Positions 25,888 through 36,044 are shown, numbered from the stretch's first letter. The stretch: 64,000 nt of DNA from Photobacterium swingsii (GCF_024346715.1 NZ_AP024852.1:2604001-2668000), one strand, 5' to 3'. Notes: generated from the letters alone by a model not told the origin. Translations and numbers: made by a program.

Positions 25888-26625
25888 TTAACAGCTATGG
25901 TCCATTAAGAACTGAATGTCTTGACCTTCCGTGTAATAAACAGGCTCATTACCGTAGCTAAATAGCTTCAAATCTTTACCATTCGCGCTGTGGTAGCTTA
26001 ATTCACCATCACGCAAGTGCAGCCATGTCCCTTCCGGAATGCCAATCACAGGCTCATGCTGGTTGATTTCAAGGAACTCTTGAATACGCTCATCACGCGT
26101 TTCGCCATTATGACCTTCCACCTTCGCTTCCAAGTAGTGCGGGTTAATTTGGAATGGCACCAGGTTAAGTGATGGTAAGATAGCACCTGTAATAATTGGC
26201 ATATCGTTAGTCGTACGAATCGTTGGGCATGTAATGTTTGTCCCCGCACTCCAACCAATGTATGGGATACCTTGGTCTAATACCGCTTTGCGAATAGGGC
26301 CGACTAAACCTAAGTCATGCAATGTTTTGTTGAGTACCCAAGTGTTACCACCACTGACCAAAATACCGTCTGCTGCTTTTAATGTCGCAACAGGATCTTT
26401 TGCTTGATGAAGACCTGTCACAACACAATCTAAGCCTAACGCGTCGAATGTTTGCTGCACCATAGCAACACGATCATCATGGCTCGAACGAATTACCGCG
26501 TAAGGGATCAACACCCAGTTTTTTGCACCTGTACGTTTTACTTGTTCAATAATCGCATCTGCCGCAAAGCCCATTACGTGGTCGTTGCCGGCAATCTTGC
26601 CATTACTTAACATCAAAATATCCAT
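25888..26625 (-). CDS. pepE: Peptidase E (alpha-aspartyl dipeptidase)
   Basis: A 245-residue cytoplasmic serine peptidase of family S51 that splits Asp-X dipeptides. The nucleophile motif 'PYIGWSAGTNITCP' (serine near residue 126) and 'GILVSGGNTWVLNKTL' are diagnostic. 'QINPHYLEAKVEGHNGETRD' and 'GIPEGTWLHL' are also as in Salmonella PepE. The chain is slightly longer at the C-terminus than PepE (229). It follows the DcuC-like carrier gene by 10 bases and shares its terminator, so uptake of a dicarboxylate or aspartyl compound and its hydrolysis may be linked (inference). Confidence 0.93.
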   Translation of the reverse strand: MDILMLSNGKIAGNDHVMGFAADAIIEQVKRTGAKNWVLIPYAVIRSSHDDRVAMVQQTFDALGLDCVVTGLHQAKDPVATLKAADGILVSGGNTWVLNKTLHDLGLVGPIRKAVLDQGIPYIGWSAGTNITCPTIRTTNDMPIITGAILPSLNLVPFQINPHYLEAKVEGHNGETRDERIQEFLEINQHEPVIGIPEGTWLHLRDGELSYHSANGKDLKLFSYGNEPVYYTEGQDIQFLMDHSC

Positions 26626-26635
26626 CTTCTTTTCC

Positions 26636-28015
26636 TTACGAGTACTTGATTACCGCCAGCACTAATACCACCAGCATACTGCTGATCATTGGTACTGACG
26701 TGCGTTTAATAACATCTATCGGGGTAATGTTTGCCATACCAGAAACCGTGATGATGACGCCCGCTACAGGAGACATAGTACGTCCAATGCCTGCAGCAAA
26801 TAGAATTGGCACTAATGGTAATAGTGGATTCACACCAAAGTTAGTTGCAATTTGCGGCACAATCGGAATGAAAGCCATTACTGGCGCATTACCTGACCCT
26901 GTAATAAATGCAGTTAACAAAATAAAACCAGAGAATACGATAACAATACCGCTTGGACCTAAATCAAATGATTTTGCGGTATCGATAAGTGCAGTGATCG
27001 CGCCAATGTTTTTTAAACCTGCAGAGAAGAATTCAGCTGCAATCATTAACGTTAACACGCTAGCAAAGATCATCCCTGTACCTTTCAACCATGCTTCAAA
27101 GTTGTTGAATGCACGATGAATAGAACGGAAACGAACGGCTTCAATAACGATACAAATCGTGATGGTCGACATCATTGCAATAGGGATCGTCATGGTAATA
27201 GATTCCATCACCATGCTTGAAAAGCCGAACAAAAACACAAAAGGCAAAACTGGAAGTAGCGCGTAAAAGCCCGGTACTTCATCGTTATCGTCGTGTTGCT
27301 TTTCTAATGTTTCGAGGTATTTTCCACGATCTTGTGCAGGATCGTACCCTTCACGTCTATCACAGTAACGCTGCCACGCAATATTAACCAATGGAATAGA
27401 AATAAGCAGCAGTAGTTGGAAAATGGTTTGGTGATTAACCACAAAATCCATAATTTCAACATTAATGGCGTTGGCGCCGATAACCGCATTAATCTGACCT
27501 GGGCCATATTCCCATGCAGTCGGAATAACAATGGTTGCTACCGCAGTTTTCGCACTCACACCGGCGTTACGCAGTACTGGGTATAAAGTACCCATTAATA
27601 GTAGTGATAACGATGTCGCACCAGTAATGAACACATACATGATGGAAACAAAAACCAGTACTAACGCAAGCAGTACATACGGGCTTTTCACTGCCATCAC
27701 TGGGCGCGAAGTTGACTTAACCAAGGCTTGAGATGCCCCGATATGGTTCAAATATGTTGACACACCCGCAATAGATACCAGTGTTAAACCAACTTTACCT
27801 AAACGGCTATTGGTAATTTCTGTAAAGCGCTGCCAAAGATCGAAAAACAAGGCACCTTGCGTTTTACCATCAGCCAGCACAGGCGATATATCCATAATTT
27901 GTGCAAAAGCTAATAGTAATAAGCCTGCCGTGATCAGCGTTGCTTGTGGGTTAAACTTTTTAAGCATCGAATACGCCACAAGGCCGACGATAGCAAGGGT
28001 GAATAAATATTCCAT
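26636..28015 (-). CDS. DcuC-family C4-dicarboxylate carrier
   Basis: A 459-residue membrane carrier (E. coli DcuC 461) with about 12 hydrophobic helices. Family signatures include 'ITGATSLSLLLMGTLYPVL', 'PTAWEYGPGQINAVIGAN', 'FITGSGNAPVMAFIPIVP' and 'GIGRTMSPVAGVIITV'. DcuC proteins export succinate during fumarate respiration or fermentation. This one pairs with pepE, so its physiological substrate could differ. The central cytoplasmic loop is acidic ('EKQHDDNDEVPG'). It is transcribed away from rnfA across a 431-base region. Confidence 0.82.
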   Translation of the reverse strand: MEYLFTLAIVGLVAYSMLKKFNPQATLITAGLLLLAFAQIMDISPVLADGKTQGALFFDLWQRFTEITNSRLGKVGLTLVSIAGVSTYLNHIGASQALVKSTSRPVMAVKSPYVLLALVLVFVSIMYVFITGATSLSLLLMGTLYPVLRNAGVSAKTAVATIVIPTAWEYGPGQINAVIGANAINVEIMDFVVNHQTIFQLLLLISIPLVNIAWQRYCDRREGYDPAQDRGKYLETLEKQHDDNDEVPGFYALLPVLPFVFLFGFSSMVMESITMTIPIAMMSTITICIVIEAVRFRSIHRAFNNFEAWLKGTGMIFASVLTLMIAAEFFSAGLKNIGAITALIDTAKSFDLGPSGIVIVFSGFILLTAFITGSGNAPVMAFIPIVPQIATNFGVNPLLPLVPILFAAGIGRTMSPVAGVIITVSGMANITPIDVIKRTSVPMISSMLVVLVLAVIKYS

Positions 28016-28446
28016 AAAATTAAAACTCTCCAGTTAATTGCTCGGCAATACTGCCTAACAATGCACTGTAAAATTTTGACCTATGGCACATAAACAACAC
28101 CAACCACTACCACTAACCGCTTATTGCTATATGTATCACTAATTTTCACTCGTAAAGCAAAATTTTAAATACAGCCAAGTTACATTAGACAACATCTCAC
28201 ATATACAAGTGCGCAACATGATGAAGATAGCCAGAAATATGCTCTGCTAACAGATGTGAATAAATGCGCCATCTACTGACTTTCCACGTAAAAGAATCAT
28301 AACAAGCTATTCATTTATCAATACATGGCGGGCGTTTAATGCTTAAAGAATCAGCACTCTTGAAAAACCCTGCAAGAGAGGTGTTGTTATCGCTTGCTCA
28401 AAGTCAGATAATATGCAGATCTCTTTCAAAAAATAATTAAGATGGT
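28016..28446. other. 431-base divergent region between the dcuC-like gene and rnfA
   Basis: The region must hold promoters for both directions. I found no convincing FNR, CRP or Fur palindrome and no gene. rnfA has only a weak ribosome site (aattaagatggt) ahead of its ATG. Confidence 0.45.
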
Positions 28447-29028
28447 ATGACTGAATACCTGCTATTACTTGTCGGCACAGTACTGGTTAACAACTTCGTG
28501 CTGGTCAAATTTTTAGGCTTATGCCCTTTCATGGGTGTATCTAAAAAACTAGAAACTGCCATTGGTATGGGCTTAGCCACGACCTTCGTGCTAACGCTCG
28601 CGTCTGTGTGTGCGTATTTGGTTGAAACCTACATCTTGGTTCCCCTTGGCATTCAATACTTGCGTACGCTTAGTTTTATCCTTGTGATTGCCGTTGTAGT
28701 GCAATTCACAGAAATGGTCGTACACAAAACCAGCCCTACCCTATACCGTTTATTAGGTATTTTCTTGCCACTGATCACCACTAACTGTGCCGTATTAGGT
28801 GTTGCCCTACTGAACATCAATGAACGTCACAATTTCACCGAATCTGTTATTTACGGTTTTGGTGCTGCTGTTGGTTTCTCGTTAGTGCTGATTCTATTCG
28901 CGTCAATGCGTGAACGAATTGCCGCTGCCGATGTACCAGAGCCATTTAAAGGTGCATCTATTGCAATGATCACAGCTGGATTAATGTCGTTAGCTTTCAT
29001 GGGCTTTACTGGATTGGTGAAACTGTAA
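28447..29028 (+). CDS. rnfA: Rnf complex membrane subunit RnfA/RsxA
   Basis: A 193-residue integral membrane subunit of the ferredoxin:NAD+ oxidoreductase (Rnf), matching the usual 193 residues. Six hydrophobic helices are visible, with '[20 protein letters not shown]' and '[15 protein letters not shown]', whose cysteines hold an iron-sulfur cluster between RnfA and RnfE. First gene of rnfABCDGE. The next start lies one base past the stop. Confidence 0.96.
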   Translation: MTEYLLLLVGTVLVNNFVLVKFLGLCPFMGVSKKLETAIGMGLATTFVLTLASVCAYLVETYILVPLGIQYLRTLSFILVIAVVVQFTEMVVHKTSPTLYRLLGIFLPLITTNCAVLGVALLNINERHNFTESVIYGFGAAVGFSLVLILFASMRERIAAADVPEPFKGASIAMITAGLMSLAFMGFTGLVKL

Positions 29029-29029
29029 T

Positions 29030-29608
29030 ATGAGCGGAATTTTAATTGCAGTAATTGCAATCGCCGTACTTGCCGCTATTTTTGGTTTGATTTTGGGTTT
29101 TGCCTCTATTCGATTCAAAGTCGAGGCTGATCCCATTGTTGAGCAAGTCGATGCGATCTTACCGCAAACACAATGTGGCCAATGTGGCTACCCTGGTTGT
29201 CGACCTTATGCAGAGGCAATCGCAAATGGTGATGACATCAACAAATGTCCCCCAGGCGGTCAAGCAACCATAGAAAAACTGGCCGATCTTATGGGGGTGG
29301 ACGTACCAGATGCCGCCCATGATGAAGAACTGTCAATCAAGAAAGTTGCCTTTATTCACGAAGATATGTGTATTGGCTGCACCAAGTGTATCCAAGCCTG
29401 TCCTGTCGACGCCATCGTAGGCGGCACTAAAGCATTACACACTGTTATTAAAGACGAATGTACTGGCTGTGACTTGTGTGTTGCACCTTGTCCTACCGAC
29501 TGTATCGAAATGATCCCAGTCGAAACGACGCCAGAAAGCTGGAAGTGGAATCTCAATCAGATACCTGTTGTTAACCTTCCTGCAGAACCGAGCGACAAGG
29601 TAGAGTAA
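29030..29608 (+). CDS. rnfB: Rnf complex iron-sulfur subunit RnfB/RsxB
   Basis: A 192-residue peripheral subunit: one N-terminal membrane anchor, then a four-cysteine cluster ('[16 protein letters not shown]' and CPPGG), then two ferredoxin-type 4Fe-4S sites ([12 protein letters not shown] and [12 protein letters not shown]). It receives electrons from ferredoxin or passes them to it. Length matches E. coli RsxB. Only two bases separate it from rnfC. Confidence 0.96.
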   Translation: MSGILIAVIAIAVLAAIFGLILGFASIRFKVEADPIVEQVDAILPQTQCGQCGYPGCRPYAEAIANGDDINKCPPGGQATIEKLADLMGVDVPDAAHDEELSIKKVAFIHEDMCIGCTKCIQACPVDAIVGGTKALHTVIKDECTGCDLCVAPCPTDCIEMIPVETTPESWKWNLNQIPVVNLPAEPSDKVE

Positions 29609-29610
29609 CC

Positions 29611-32451
29611 ATGCTGTCAATTATCGAACAAATCAAACAAGGCCAGCTATGGGACTTTCATGGTGGTATTCATCCACCAGAAAATAAAACCATTTCAAGC
29701 AATGCGCCAATTCAACACGCAGGTGTACCACAACAATTGGTCCTGCCGTTAAAACAACATATCGGTGCAAAAGGCGACATCATTGTTGCTGTTGGCGATC
29801 GCGTACTAAAAGGCCAGCCTTTAACTAAAGGTGACATTGCGATGTGCGTACCTGTTCACGCACCAACATCTGGCACTATTACTGCGATTGAAGAACGTAC
29901 CATCGCTCACCCATCGGGTTTATCCGACTTATGTATCGTTATCGACAGTGATGGTGACGATCTATGGGGCGAGCAAACCTCTATTGCTGATTACACAACA
30001 AAAGCGCCTTCCGATCTCATCGAGCAAATTCGCCTGAGCGGTATTGCCGGCCTTGGTGGTGCAGGTTTCCCAACCAGCCGTAAGCTCCAGGGTGGTATTG
30101 GTAACGTTGATATTTTAATCATCAACGCGGCCGAATGTGAACCTTACATCACAGCCGATGACCGTCTGATGCAAGATTACGCTGAAGAAGTTATCGAAGG
30201 CATTCGCATTCTTCAGCATATCGTCAAACCCAAGTTAACTATCATTGGGATTGAAGATAACAAGCCCGATGCAATTCGTATTTTAGAACAGCATGTTTCA
30301 GAAGATGATCAGATCCTGATTCGTGTTATTCCGACCAAATATCCGTCTGGTAGCTCAAAACAACTCGTAAAAGTACTAACAGGCCGCGAAGTACCAAGCC
30401 AAGCACGTTCGACTTCCGTCGGGGTTATCGTACAAAACGTGGGAACAGCGTTTGCGGTAAAACGCGCAATCATCAATGGTGAGCCATTAATTGAACGTGT
30501 TGTAACCTTAACTGGTGAAGCATTCAAGCAACGCGGTAATGTCTTTGCTCGCTTAGGCACACCTATTTCTTACTTATTAGACAGTTTTAGCTACCAACCT
30601 GATAAGAAATACCCTCGCGTGATCATTGGCGGTTCATTGATGGGCTTTACTCTGCCTCATTCGAATGTACCTATCACCAAAATGACCAACTGCGTACTGG
30701 CACCAAAGCGCAAAGAGCTGCCTTTAAATACGCACGAAATGGCCTGTATTCGTTGTAGTGCATGTGCTGAAGCTTGTCCTTCTTCTTTACTGCCACAGCA
30801 ACTTCAGTGGTACGCCAAAGATCAAGATTATGACAAGTGCGAAGAATACAACTTATTCGATTGTATCGAATGTGGCGCCTGTGCTTATGTCTGCCCAAGT
30901 GAAATACCTTTGGTGCAATACTACCGTCAGGCAAAAGCTGAAATTACCGAACGTCAGCAAGATGCCGCCAATGCCGAGCGCGCTCGTTTACGCTTTGAAG
31001 CAAAAACAGCACGTATGGAACGTGATAAAGCAGAACGAGAAAATCGCTTTAAAAAAGCGGCTGATGATCGTCGTAAAGAAATGTCTTCAAGTGGCGGTGA
31101 TGATGCCGTCGCTGCCGCCATTGCACGCGTAAAAGCCAAGCAAGCAGAATCGGCTACAGCAACTACTGATAAGAAAAAACCAGCAGTCGCCGCTGCCATT
31201 GCACGCGCTAAAGCAAAACAAGCTGCAGCTCAGCAAGCAGGTAATGATGTACCTGACAACACAGAAATGGCCAAATTGCGTGAAGAACGTAAGCGCCAAG
31301 CTCGTGAACGAAAAGCTGCGCTACAAGCTGAACAAAACGGGGGCTCAACTGAAACACCGCCAGAAGCGCAAGTATCAGGCGATTCTAAGAAAGATGCCGT
31401 CGCCGCTGCAATTGCTCGTGCCAAAGCACGCAAGGCTGCCCAACAGAACAAACCTCAGACTGAACCTGTAGAAAGTCAGCAAGCCGAAGCCGATCCGAAA
31501 AAAGCTGCTGTTGCTGCTGCCGTAGCCCGTGCCAAAGCACGCAAGGCTGCCCAACAGAACAAATCTCAGACTGAACCTGTAGAAAGTCAGCAAGCTGAGG
31601 CCGATCCGAAAAAAGCAGCTGTTGCTGCTGCCGTAGCCCGTGCCAAAGCACGCAAAGCTGCCCAACAGAACGAATCTCAGACTGAACCTGTAGAAAGTCA
31701 GCAAGCCGAGGCCGATCCGAAAAAAGCAGCTGTTGCTGCTGCCGTAGCCCGTGCCAAAGCACGCAAAGCTGCCCAACAGAACGAACCTCAGACTGAACCA
31801 GCAGAAAATCAGCAAGCTGAAGTCGATCCGAAAAAAGCCGCTGTCGCTGCTGCCGTAGCCCGTGCCAAAGCACGCAAGGCTGCCCAACAGAACGAACCTC
31901 AGACTGAACCAGCAGAAAATCAGCAAGCCGAGGCCGATCCGAAAAAAGCCGCTGTTGCTGCTGCCGTAGCCCGTGCCAAAGCACGCAAAGCTGCCCAACA
32001 GAACGAATTTCAGACTGAACCTGTAGAAAGTCAGCAAGCCGAGGCCGATCCGAAAAAAGCCGCTGTCGCTGCTGCCGTAGCCCGTGCTAAAGCACGCAAA
32101 GCCGCGCAACAAGCAAAAGAACAGGCTGATAACGCTGAGTCTCTACCTGAAAGCCAGACTGAAACAGTAGAAGCTCAGCAAGCTGAAGTCGATCCGAAAA
32201 AAGCCGCTGTCGCTGCTGCCGTAGCCCGCGCTAAAGCACGAAAAGCCGCGCAACAAGCAAAAGAACAGGCTGATAACGCTGAGTCTCTACCTGAAAGCCA
32301 GACTGAAACAGTAGAAGCTCAGCAAGCTGAAGTCGATCCGAAAAAAGCCGCTGTTGCTGCTGCTGTAGCCCGAGCAAAAGCACGTAAGGCTGCGCAGCAA
32401 GCAAAAGAACAAGCTGAAAAAGCAACTCAACAGAATAACGAGGATAACTAA
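29611..32451 (+). CDS. rnfC: Rnf complex NADH-binding subunit RnfC/RsxC with a long repeat tail
   Basis: A 946-residue subunit. The first 450 residues are the conserved core: the NADH/FMN-binding Rossmann-like part ('RLSGIAGLGGAGFPTSRKL', 'IINAAECEPYITADDR') and two 4Fe-4S motifs (CIRCSACAEACP, CIECGACAYVCP). The remaining half is a low-complexity, highly charged Ala/Lys/Gln/Glu tail made of near-identical repeats, probably helical. Such tails are known in gammaproteobacterial RsxC, but E. coli's is 740 residues in all, so this one is long. The repeat is described separately. GTG-started rnfD follows after 3 bases. Confidence 0.95.
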   Translation: MLSIIEQIKQGQLWDFHGGIHPPENKTISSNAPIQHAGVPQQLVLPLKQHIGAKGDIIVAVGDRVLKGQPLTKGDIAMCVPVHAPTSGTITAIEERTIAHPSGLSDLCIVIDSDGDDLWGEQTSIADYTTKAPSDLIEQIRLSGIAGLGGAGFPTSRKLQGGIGNVDILIINAAECEPYITADDRLMQDYAEEVIEGIRILQHIVKPKLTIIGIEDNKPDAIRILEQHVSEDDQILIRVIPTKYPSGSSKQLVKVLTGREVPSQARSTSVGVIVQNVGTAFAVKRAIINGEPLIERVVTLTGEAFKQRGNVFARLGTPISYLLDSFSYQPDKKYPRVIIGGSLMGFTLPHSNVPITKMTNCVLAPKRKELPLNTHEMACIRCSACAEACPSSLLPQQLQWYAKDQDYDKCEEYNLFDCIECGACAYVCPSEIPLVQYYRQAKAEITERQQDAANAERARLRFEAKTARMERDKAERENRFKKAADDRRKEMSSSGGDDAVAAAIARVKAKQAESATATTDKKKPAVAAAIARAKAKQAAAQQAGNDVPDNTEMAKLREERKRQARERKAALQAEQNGGSTETPPEAQVSGDSKKDAVAAAIARAKARKAAQQNKPQTEPVESQQAEADPKKAAVAAAVARAKARKAAQQNKSQTEPVESQQAEADPKKAAVAAAVARAKARKAAQQNESQTEPVESQQAEADPKKAAVAAAVARAKARKAAQQNEPQTEPAENQQAEVDPKKAAVAAAVARAKARKAAQQNEPQTEPAENQQAEADPKKAAVAAAVARAKARKAAQQNEFQTEPVESQQAEADPKKAAVAAAVARAKARKAAQQAKEQADNAESLPESQTETVEAQQAEVDPKKAAVAAAVARAKARKAAQQAKEQADNAESLPESQTETVEAQQAEVDPKKAAVAAAVARAKARKAAQQAKEQAEKATQQNNEDN
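31396..32448 (+). repeat. Tandem coding repeats in the rnfC tail (111-bp and 144-bp units)
   Basis: Six 37-codon units (31396-32061, period exactly 111 bases) start AVAAA[VI]ARAKARKAAQQN and end QQAE[AV]DPKKA. Two 48-codon units (32062-32349) that carry an extra 'AKEQADNAESLPESQTETVE' follow, and the last copy is partial. Two older, diverged copies precede (from about 31108). The units are nearly identical in DNA, so copy number has probably changed recently by slippage or recombination, always keeping frame. Confidence 0.95.
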
Positions 32452-32454
32452 GCC

Positions 32455-33504
32455 GTGGCGTTCAATATTGCCAGTTCCCCCCATGCACACAGTCGCCGTA
32501 GTACGCGCGACTTAATGCGCACCGTCATTCTATGCTGTGCGTTTGGTGTTGCAGCTCAATGGTATTTCTTTGGCTGGGGTACATTAATAAATATCCTGTT
32601 AGCGTCGACAGTGGCCGTCAGCGCAGAAGCAATCATTCTTAAATTACGTCAACGCCCTGTATTGCCGTATTTGAGAGATAACAGTGCGCTACTCACTGGT
32701 GTGTTAATTGGTATCTCGATTCCACCACTAGCACCTTGGTGGATCACTGTCATTGGTGTAGTTTTCGCCATTGTCATCGCTAAACACCTCTATGGTGGCT
32801 TGGGACAAAATCTGTTCAATCCCGCCATGGTGGCTTATGTCGTGCTGCTGATTTCATTCCCAGTGCAAATGACAACCTGGTTACCACCACAATCTTTAGC
32901 GGCCGAGCCTGTGTCGTTCATCGATAGTGTGCTTACTATTTTCACAGGGTTCACTCAAGATGGTTTTAGCGCTCATCAACTACGTGCGTCGGTTGATGGT
33001 GTTACCATGGCAACCCCGCTTGATACGCTGAAAACATCGCTAACTACTGGGCTAACCACCACAGAAACACTAGCCAAACCTATATTCGGCACCATTGCGG
33101 GTATTGGTTGGGAATGGATCAACCTTGGTTTCCTGATAGGCGGCTTAGTCATGCTAAAAATGCGTGTAATCCAATGGCATATCCCTGTAGGAATGCTAGG
33201 AGCCCTATTTGTTATCAGTAGCTTAGGTTTTCTATTTAACCCTGATGGCACAGCTTCTCCGCTGATCCACTTATTTTCAGGGGCAACCATGCTTGGCGCA
33301 TTTTTCATTGCCACCGACCCAGTATCAGCAGCTACTACCCCAAAAGGTCGCCTTGTGTTTGGTGCACTCATCGGTATTTTGGTGTATCTCATTCGTACTT
33401 GGGGCGGTTTCCCTGATGGCATCGCATTCAGTGTATTACTAGCCAATATGTGTGTACCACTGATTGACTACTACACCCGACCTCGTACATTTGGTCATAA
33501 ATAA
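32455..33504 (+). CDS. rnfD: Rnf complex membrane subunit RnfD/RsxD
   Basis: A 349-residue membrane subunit with about nine helices that carries covalent FMN. Thr187 lies in '[12 protein letters not shown]', the same residue number as the flavinylated threonine of Vibrio cholerae RnfD. '[24 protein letters not shown]' (in parts) is also conserved. The start is GTG at 32455, 3 bases after rnfC, with GAGG 11 bases ahead, inside the end of rnfC. Attachment of the flavin needs ApbE, which is not in this window. Confidence 0.95.
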   Translation: MAFNIASSPHAHSRRSTRDLMRTVILCCAFGVAAQWYFFGWGTLINILLASTVAVSAEAIILKLRQRPVLPYLRDNSALLTGVLIGISIPPLAPWWITVIGVVFAIVIAKHLYGGLGQNLFNPAMVAYVVLLISFPVQMTTWLPPQSLAAEPVSFIDSVLTIFTGFTQDGFSAHQLRASVDGVTMATPLDTLKTSLTTGLTTTETLAKPIFGTIAGIGWEWINLGFLIGGLVMLKMRVIQWHIPVGMLGALFVISSLGFLFNPDGTASPLIHLFSGATMLGAFFIATDPVSAATTPKGRLVFGALIGILVYLIRTWGGFPDGIAFSVLLANMCVPLIDYYTRPRTFGHK

Positions 33505-33513
33505 GGAACCACC

Positions 33514-34149
33514 ATGATCCATGCTATGAAAAAAAATGGTGGTGTGCTGGCAATCTTTGCGTTGCTAGCAACTGCCTTGGTCGCTGTCACGAACCTATTG
33601 ACGCAAGACCGCATATTAGAACAACAGCAAAAAGAGCTGTTGAAAGTATTGAATCAGGTCATCCCAGCAGAAAGTCATGATAATGAACTTTATAAAAGCT
33701 GTACCTTGATCACCAATGAGCAGTACCTAGGTACTCAAGCGCCCATGCCAGCTTATTTAGCAAGCAAAGGTGGGGAACCAAGTGGCGTGGCTATCGAGGC
33801 AATTGCACCTGATGGGTATAACGGTGCTATCAAACTGATTGTGGGCCTAGATCCTACGGGTGTCGTAACAGGTGTACGTATTCTGAGCCACCAAGAAACC
33901 CCAGGGCTTGGCGATAAGATAGAGATGCGTATTAGTCACTGGATTGAATCTTTCACTGGCAAAAAACTTGCGGGCGAAAATGATCCTGCATGGGCGGTAC
34001 GTAAAGATGGCGGTGAATTCGACCAATTCACCGGTGCAACGATCACACCCCGTGCTGTAGTAAAAGCTGTGAAGAATGTCTCGCTTTACTATACTCGCCA
34101 CCAGCAAGCATTGTTGAATCAACCACTGAACTGTCAGGGTGAATCATAA
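33514..34149 (+). CDS. rnfG: Rnf complex flavoprotein subunit RnfG/RsxG
   Basis: A 211-residue subunit with one N-terminal anchor ([20 protein letters not shown]) and a periplasmic FMN domain. The flavinylation motif is '[13 protein letters not shown]', with Thr178 as the expected attachment site. '[26 protein letters not shown]' (in parts) is the conserved FMN-domain core. AAGGA is placed ahead of the ATG. It lies between rnfD (9-base gap) and rnfE (2-base gap). Confidence 0.95.
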   Translation: MIHAMKKNGGVLAIFALLATALVAVTNLLTQDRILEQQQKELLKVLNQVIPAESHDNELYKSCTLITNEQYLGTQAPMPAYLASKGGEPSGVAIEAIAPDGYNGAIKLIVGLDPTGVVTGVRILSHQETPGLGDKIEMRISHWIESFTGKKLAGENDPAWAVRKDGGEFDQFTGATITPRAVVKAVKNVSLYYTRHQQALLNQPLNCQGES

Positions 34150-34151
34150 TT

Positions 34152-34853
34152 ATGAGTACGACAAATAAAGAATTGATGAAAAACGGTCTGTGGAATAACA
34201 ACCCAGCCATCGTTCAACTTCTCGGTTTATGTCCACTGCTGGCAGTTTCGGCAACAGTGACTAACGCCCTCGGCCTTGGCATAGCGACCACTATGGTGCT
34301 GGTTGGCTCAAACCTGATTGTTTCACTGGTTCGTCAGTGGGTACCATCTGAAGTGCGAATCCCTGTTTTCGTCATGATCATTGCATCACTCGTGACTTGT
34401 GTTCAGCTATTAATGAATGCATTCACCTATGGTTTATATCAATCACTCGGTATTTTCATTCCACTGATAGTTACCAACTGCATCATCATTGGTCGCGCTG
34501 AGTCTTTTGCCTCTAAAAATGACCCGATTCCTGCAACCTTAGATGGTTTATGGATGGGATTAGGCATGACAGCTGCACTCGTCGTGTTAGGTGCAATGCG
34601 TGAGATCTTAGGTAATGGCACGCTGTTTGATGGCGCAGATCGCCTGCTGGGTGATTGGGCATCAATCTTGCGTATTGAGGTTTTTCACTTCGACAGCAGT
34701 TTCCTGCTCGCAATGTTACCACCGGGTGCCTTTATTGGGGTTGGCTTTATGATTGCGCTGAAAAACGTTATTGATAAAAAGCGTGAACAAAAACATGCAA
34801 CAGCAAAACCTAAACCAACAATTGAACGTGTGCGAGTAACTTCTCCAAACTAA
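34152..34853 (+). CDS. rnfE: Rnf complex membrane subunit RnfE/RsxE
   Basis: A 233-residue paralogue of RnfA in opposite membrane orientation. '[20 protein letters not shown]' and '[20 protein letters not shown]' hold the two cysteines that complete the membrane iron-sulfur site with RnfA. The C-terminal tail is basic. It is the last rnf gene. No terminator follows, only a nested hairpin before nth. Confidence 0.95.
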   Translation: MSTTNKELMKNGLWNNNPAIVQLLGLCPLLAVSATVTNALGLGIATTMVLVGSNLIVSLVRQWVPSEVRIPVFVMIIASLVTCVQLLMNAFTYGLYQSLGIFIPLIVTNCIIIGRAESFASKNDPIPATLDGLWMGLGMTAALVVLGAMREILGNGTLFDGADRLLGDWASILRIEVFHFDSSFLLAMLPPGAFIGVGFMIALKNVIDKKREQKHATAKPKPTIERVRVTSPN

Positions 34854-34914
34854 CTCAAGCACTGCACTATACCGACAAGTAAACAGACAAAACAAATATA
34901 AATAATCACAGGCT

Positions 34915-34968
34915 TTGCGGTGTTGATAGGTGACTCAACCACCTATCCTCCCTACTGATACACCGCAA
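34915..34968 (+). other. Nested hairpin between rnfE and nth
   Basis: An outer 9-base stem (ttgcggtgt / acaccgcaa) encloses an inner perfect 8-base stem (gataggtg / cacctatc, 7-base loop). No T-run follows, so it is not a classical terminator. It could be an RNA processing or stability element separating rnf from nth, or a protein-binding palindrome. Confidence 0.6.
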
Positions 34969-34997
34969 GGCTTAATCAGCTTGGAAGCAACGATACT

Positions 34998-35639
34998 ATG
35001 AATAATGAAAAACGCGTTCAGATCCTTGAGCGACTTCGTGCCGAAAATCCTCACCCAGAAACCGAGCTAAAATGGAGCTCACCGTTTGAACTACTGATCG
35101 CCGTTTTACTGTCAGCACAAGCAACGGACGTCAGCGTCAACAAAGCCACCGACAAGCTCTACCCTATCGCCAACACGCCCCAAGCTATTTTGGATTTAGG
35201 TGTCGACGGTGTGAAGGAATACATCAAAACGATCGGCTTATTTAACTCTAAAGCTGAAAACGTCATCAAAACCTGCCGCATCTTGCTAGAAAAACACGGC
35301 GGCGAAATTCCTGAAAATCGCGAAGCACTTGAAGCCCTACCAGGTGTTGGTCGTAAGACTGCTAATGTGGTTTTAAACACCGCCTTTGGTTGGCCAACCA
35401 TCGCTGTTGATACCCATATTTATCGTGTATCGAACCGTACCAAGTTCGCCATGGGGAAAAACGTCGACCAAGTAGAAGAAAAATTACTAAAAGTTGTACC
35501 TAAAGAATTCAAAGTCGATGTCCACCACTGGCTGATCTTACATGGACGCTACACCTGCGTTGCCCGCAAACCACGCTGTGGCAGCTGCATCATCGAAGAT
35601 CTATGCGAGTACAAAGAAAAGATTTATCCTGACGAGTAA
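34998..35639 (+). CDS. nth: Endonuclease III
   Basis: A 213-residue DNA glycosylase/AP lyase for oxidised pyrimidines. The helix-hairpin-helix 'EALPGVGRKTANVVLNTAF' contains the catalytic lysine. The partner aspartate lies in 'AVDTHIYRVSNR', and the C-terminal C-x6-C-x2-C-x5-C cluster is in 'CVARKPRCGSCIIEDLC'. nth downstream of rnf is the arrangement also found in E. coli, so this synteny is conserved. gloA follows after 12 bases. Confidence 0.97.
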   Translation: MNNEKRVQILERLRAENPHPETELKWSSPFELLIAVLLSAQATDVSVNKATDKLYPIANTPQAILDLGVDGVKEYIKTIGLFNSKAENVIKTCRILLEKHGGEIPENREALEALPGVGRKTANVVLNTAFGWPTIAVDTHIYRVSNRTKFAMGKNVDQVEEKLLKVVPKEFKVDVHHWLILHGRYTCVARKPRCGSCIIEDLCEYKEKIYPDE

Positions 35640-35651
35640 GGAGAAGTAAAC

Positions 35652-36044
35652 ATGGCAAACGGACGTATTTTACATACCATGCTGCGCGTAGGGGATTTAG
35701 ATCGCTCTATCGCTTTTTACACCGATGTTATGGGCATGGATTTACTGCGCAAGCGTGAAAACGAGGCCTATAAATATACCCTCGCTTTTGTTGGCTATGG
35801 GGATGAATCTCAAGGTGCAGTTATCGAGCTAACCTATAACTGGGATACCACTGAGTACGACATGGGTTCTGCATTTGGCCATATTGCTATCGGTGTGTCT
35901 GATGTTTACGCCACTTGTGATGCGATAAAAGCCGCAGGTGGAAACGTGACTCGTGAGCCAGGTCCTGTAAAAGGCGGTTCGACTCACATCGCTTTTGTGC
36001 GTGATCCTGATGGTTATCAAATCGAGCTTATTCAGCGCGATTAA
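35652..36044 (+). CDS. gloA: Lactoylglutathione lyase (glyoxalase I)
   Basis: A 130-residue Ni-dependent glyoxalase I that turns the methylglyoxal-glutathione adduct into S-lactoylglutathione. '[24 protein letters not shown]' (in parts), 'AVIELTYNW', '[12 protein letters not shown]' and '[14 protein letters not shown]' cover the four metal-ligand regions (two His, two Glu). Length is as in E. coli (135). AAGGAG lies 8 bases ahead. It is probably cotranscribed with nth and ends at a clear terminator. Confidence 0.97.
   Translation: MANGRILHTMLRVGDLDRSIAFYTDVMGMDLLRKRENEAYKYTLAFVGYGDESQGAVIELTYNWDTTEYDMGSAFGHIAIGVSDVYATCDAIKAAGGNVTREPGPVKGGSTHIAFVRDPDGYQIELIQRD

Noticed and set aside
31375-32112. 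Long open frames on the minus strand opposite the rnfC repeats (up to 245 codons)
   Set aside because: They repeat with the same 111-base period as the coding repeats, have no ribosome sites, and are by-products of the biased Ala/Lys/Gln codons.
31396-32448. CRISPR-like regular repetition
   Set aside because: The repeats are 111 and 144 bases, in frame within rnfC and without unique spacers; no cas genes are present.
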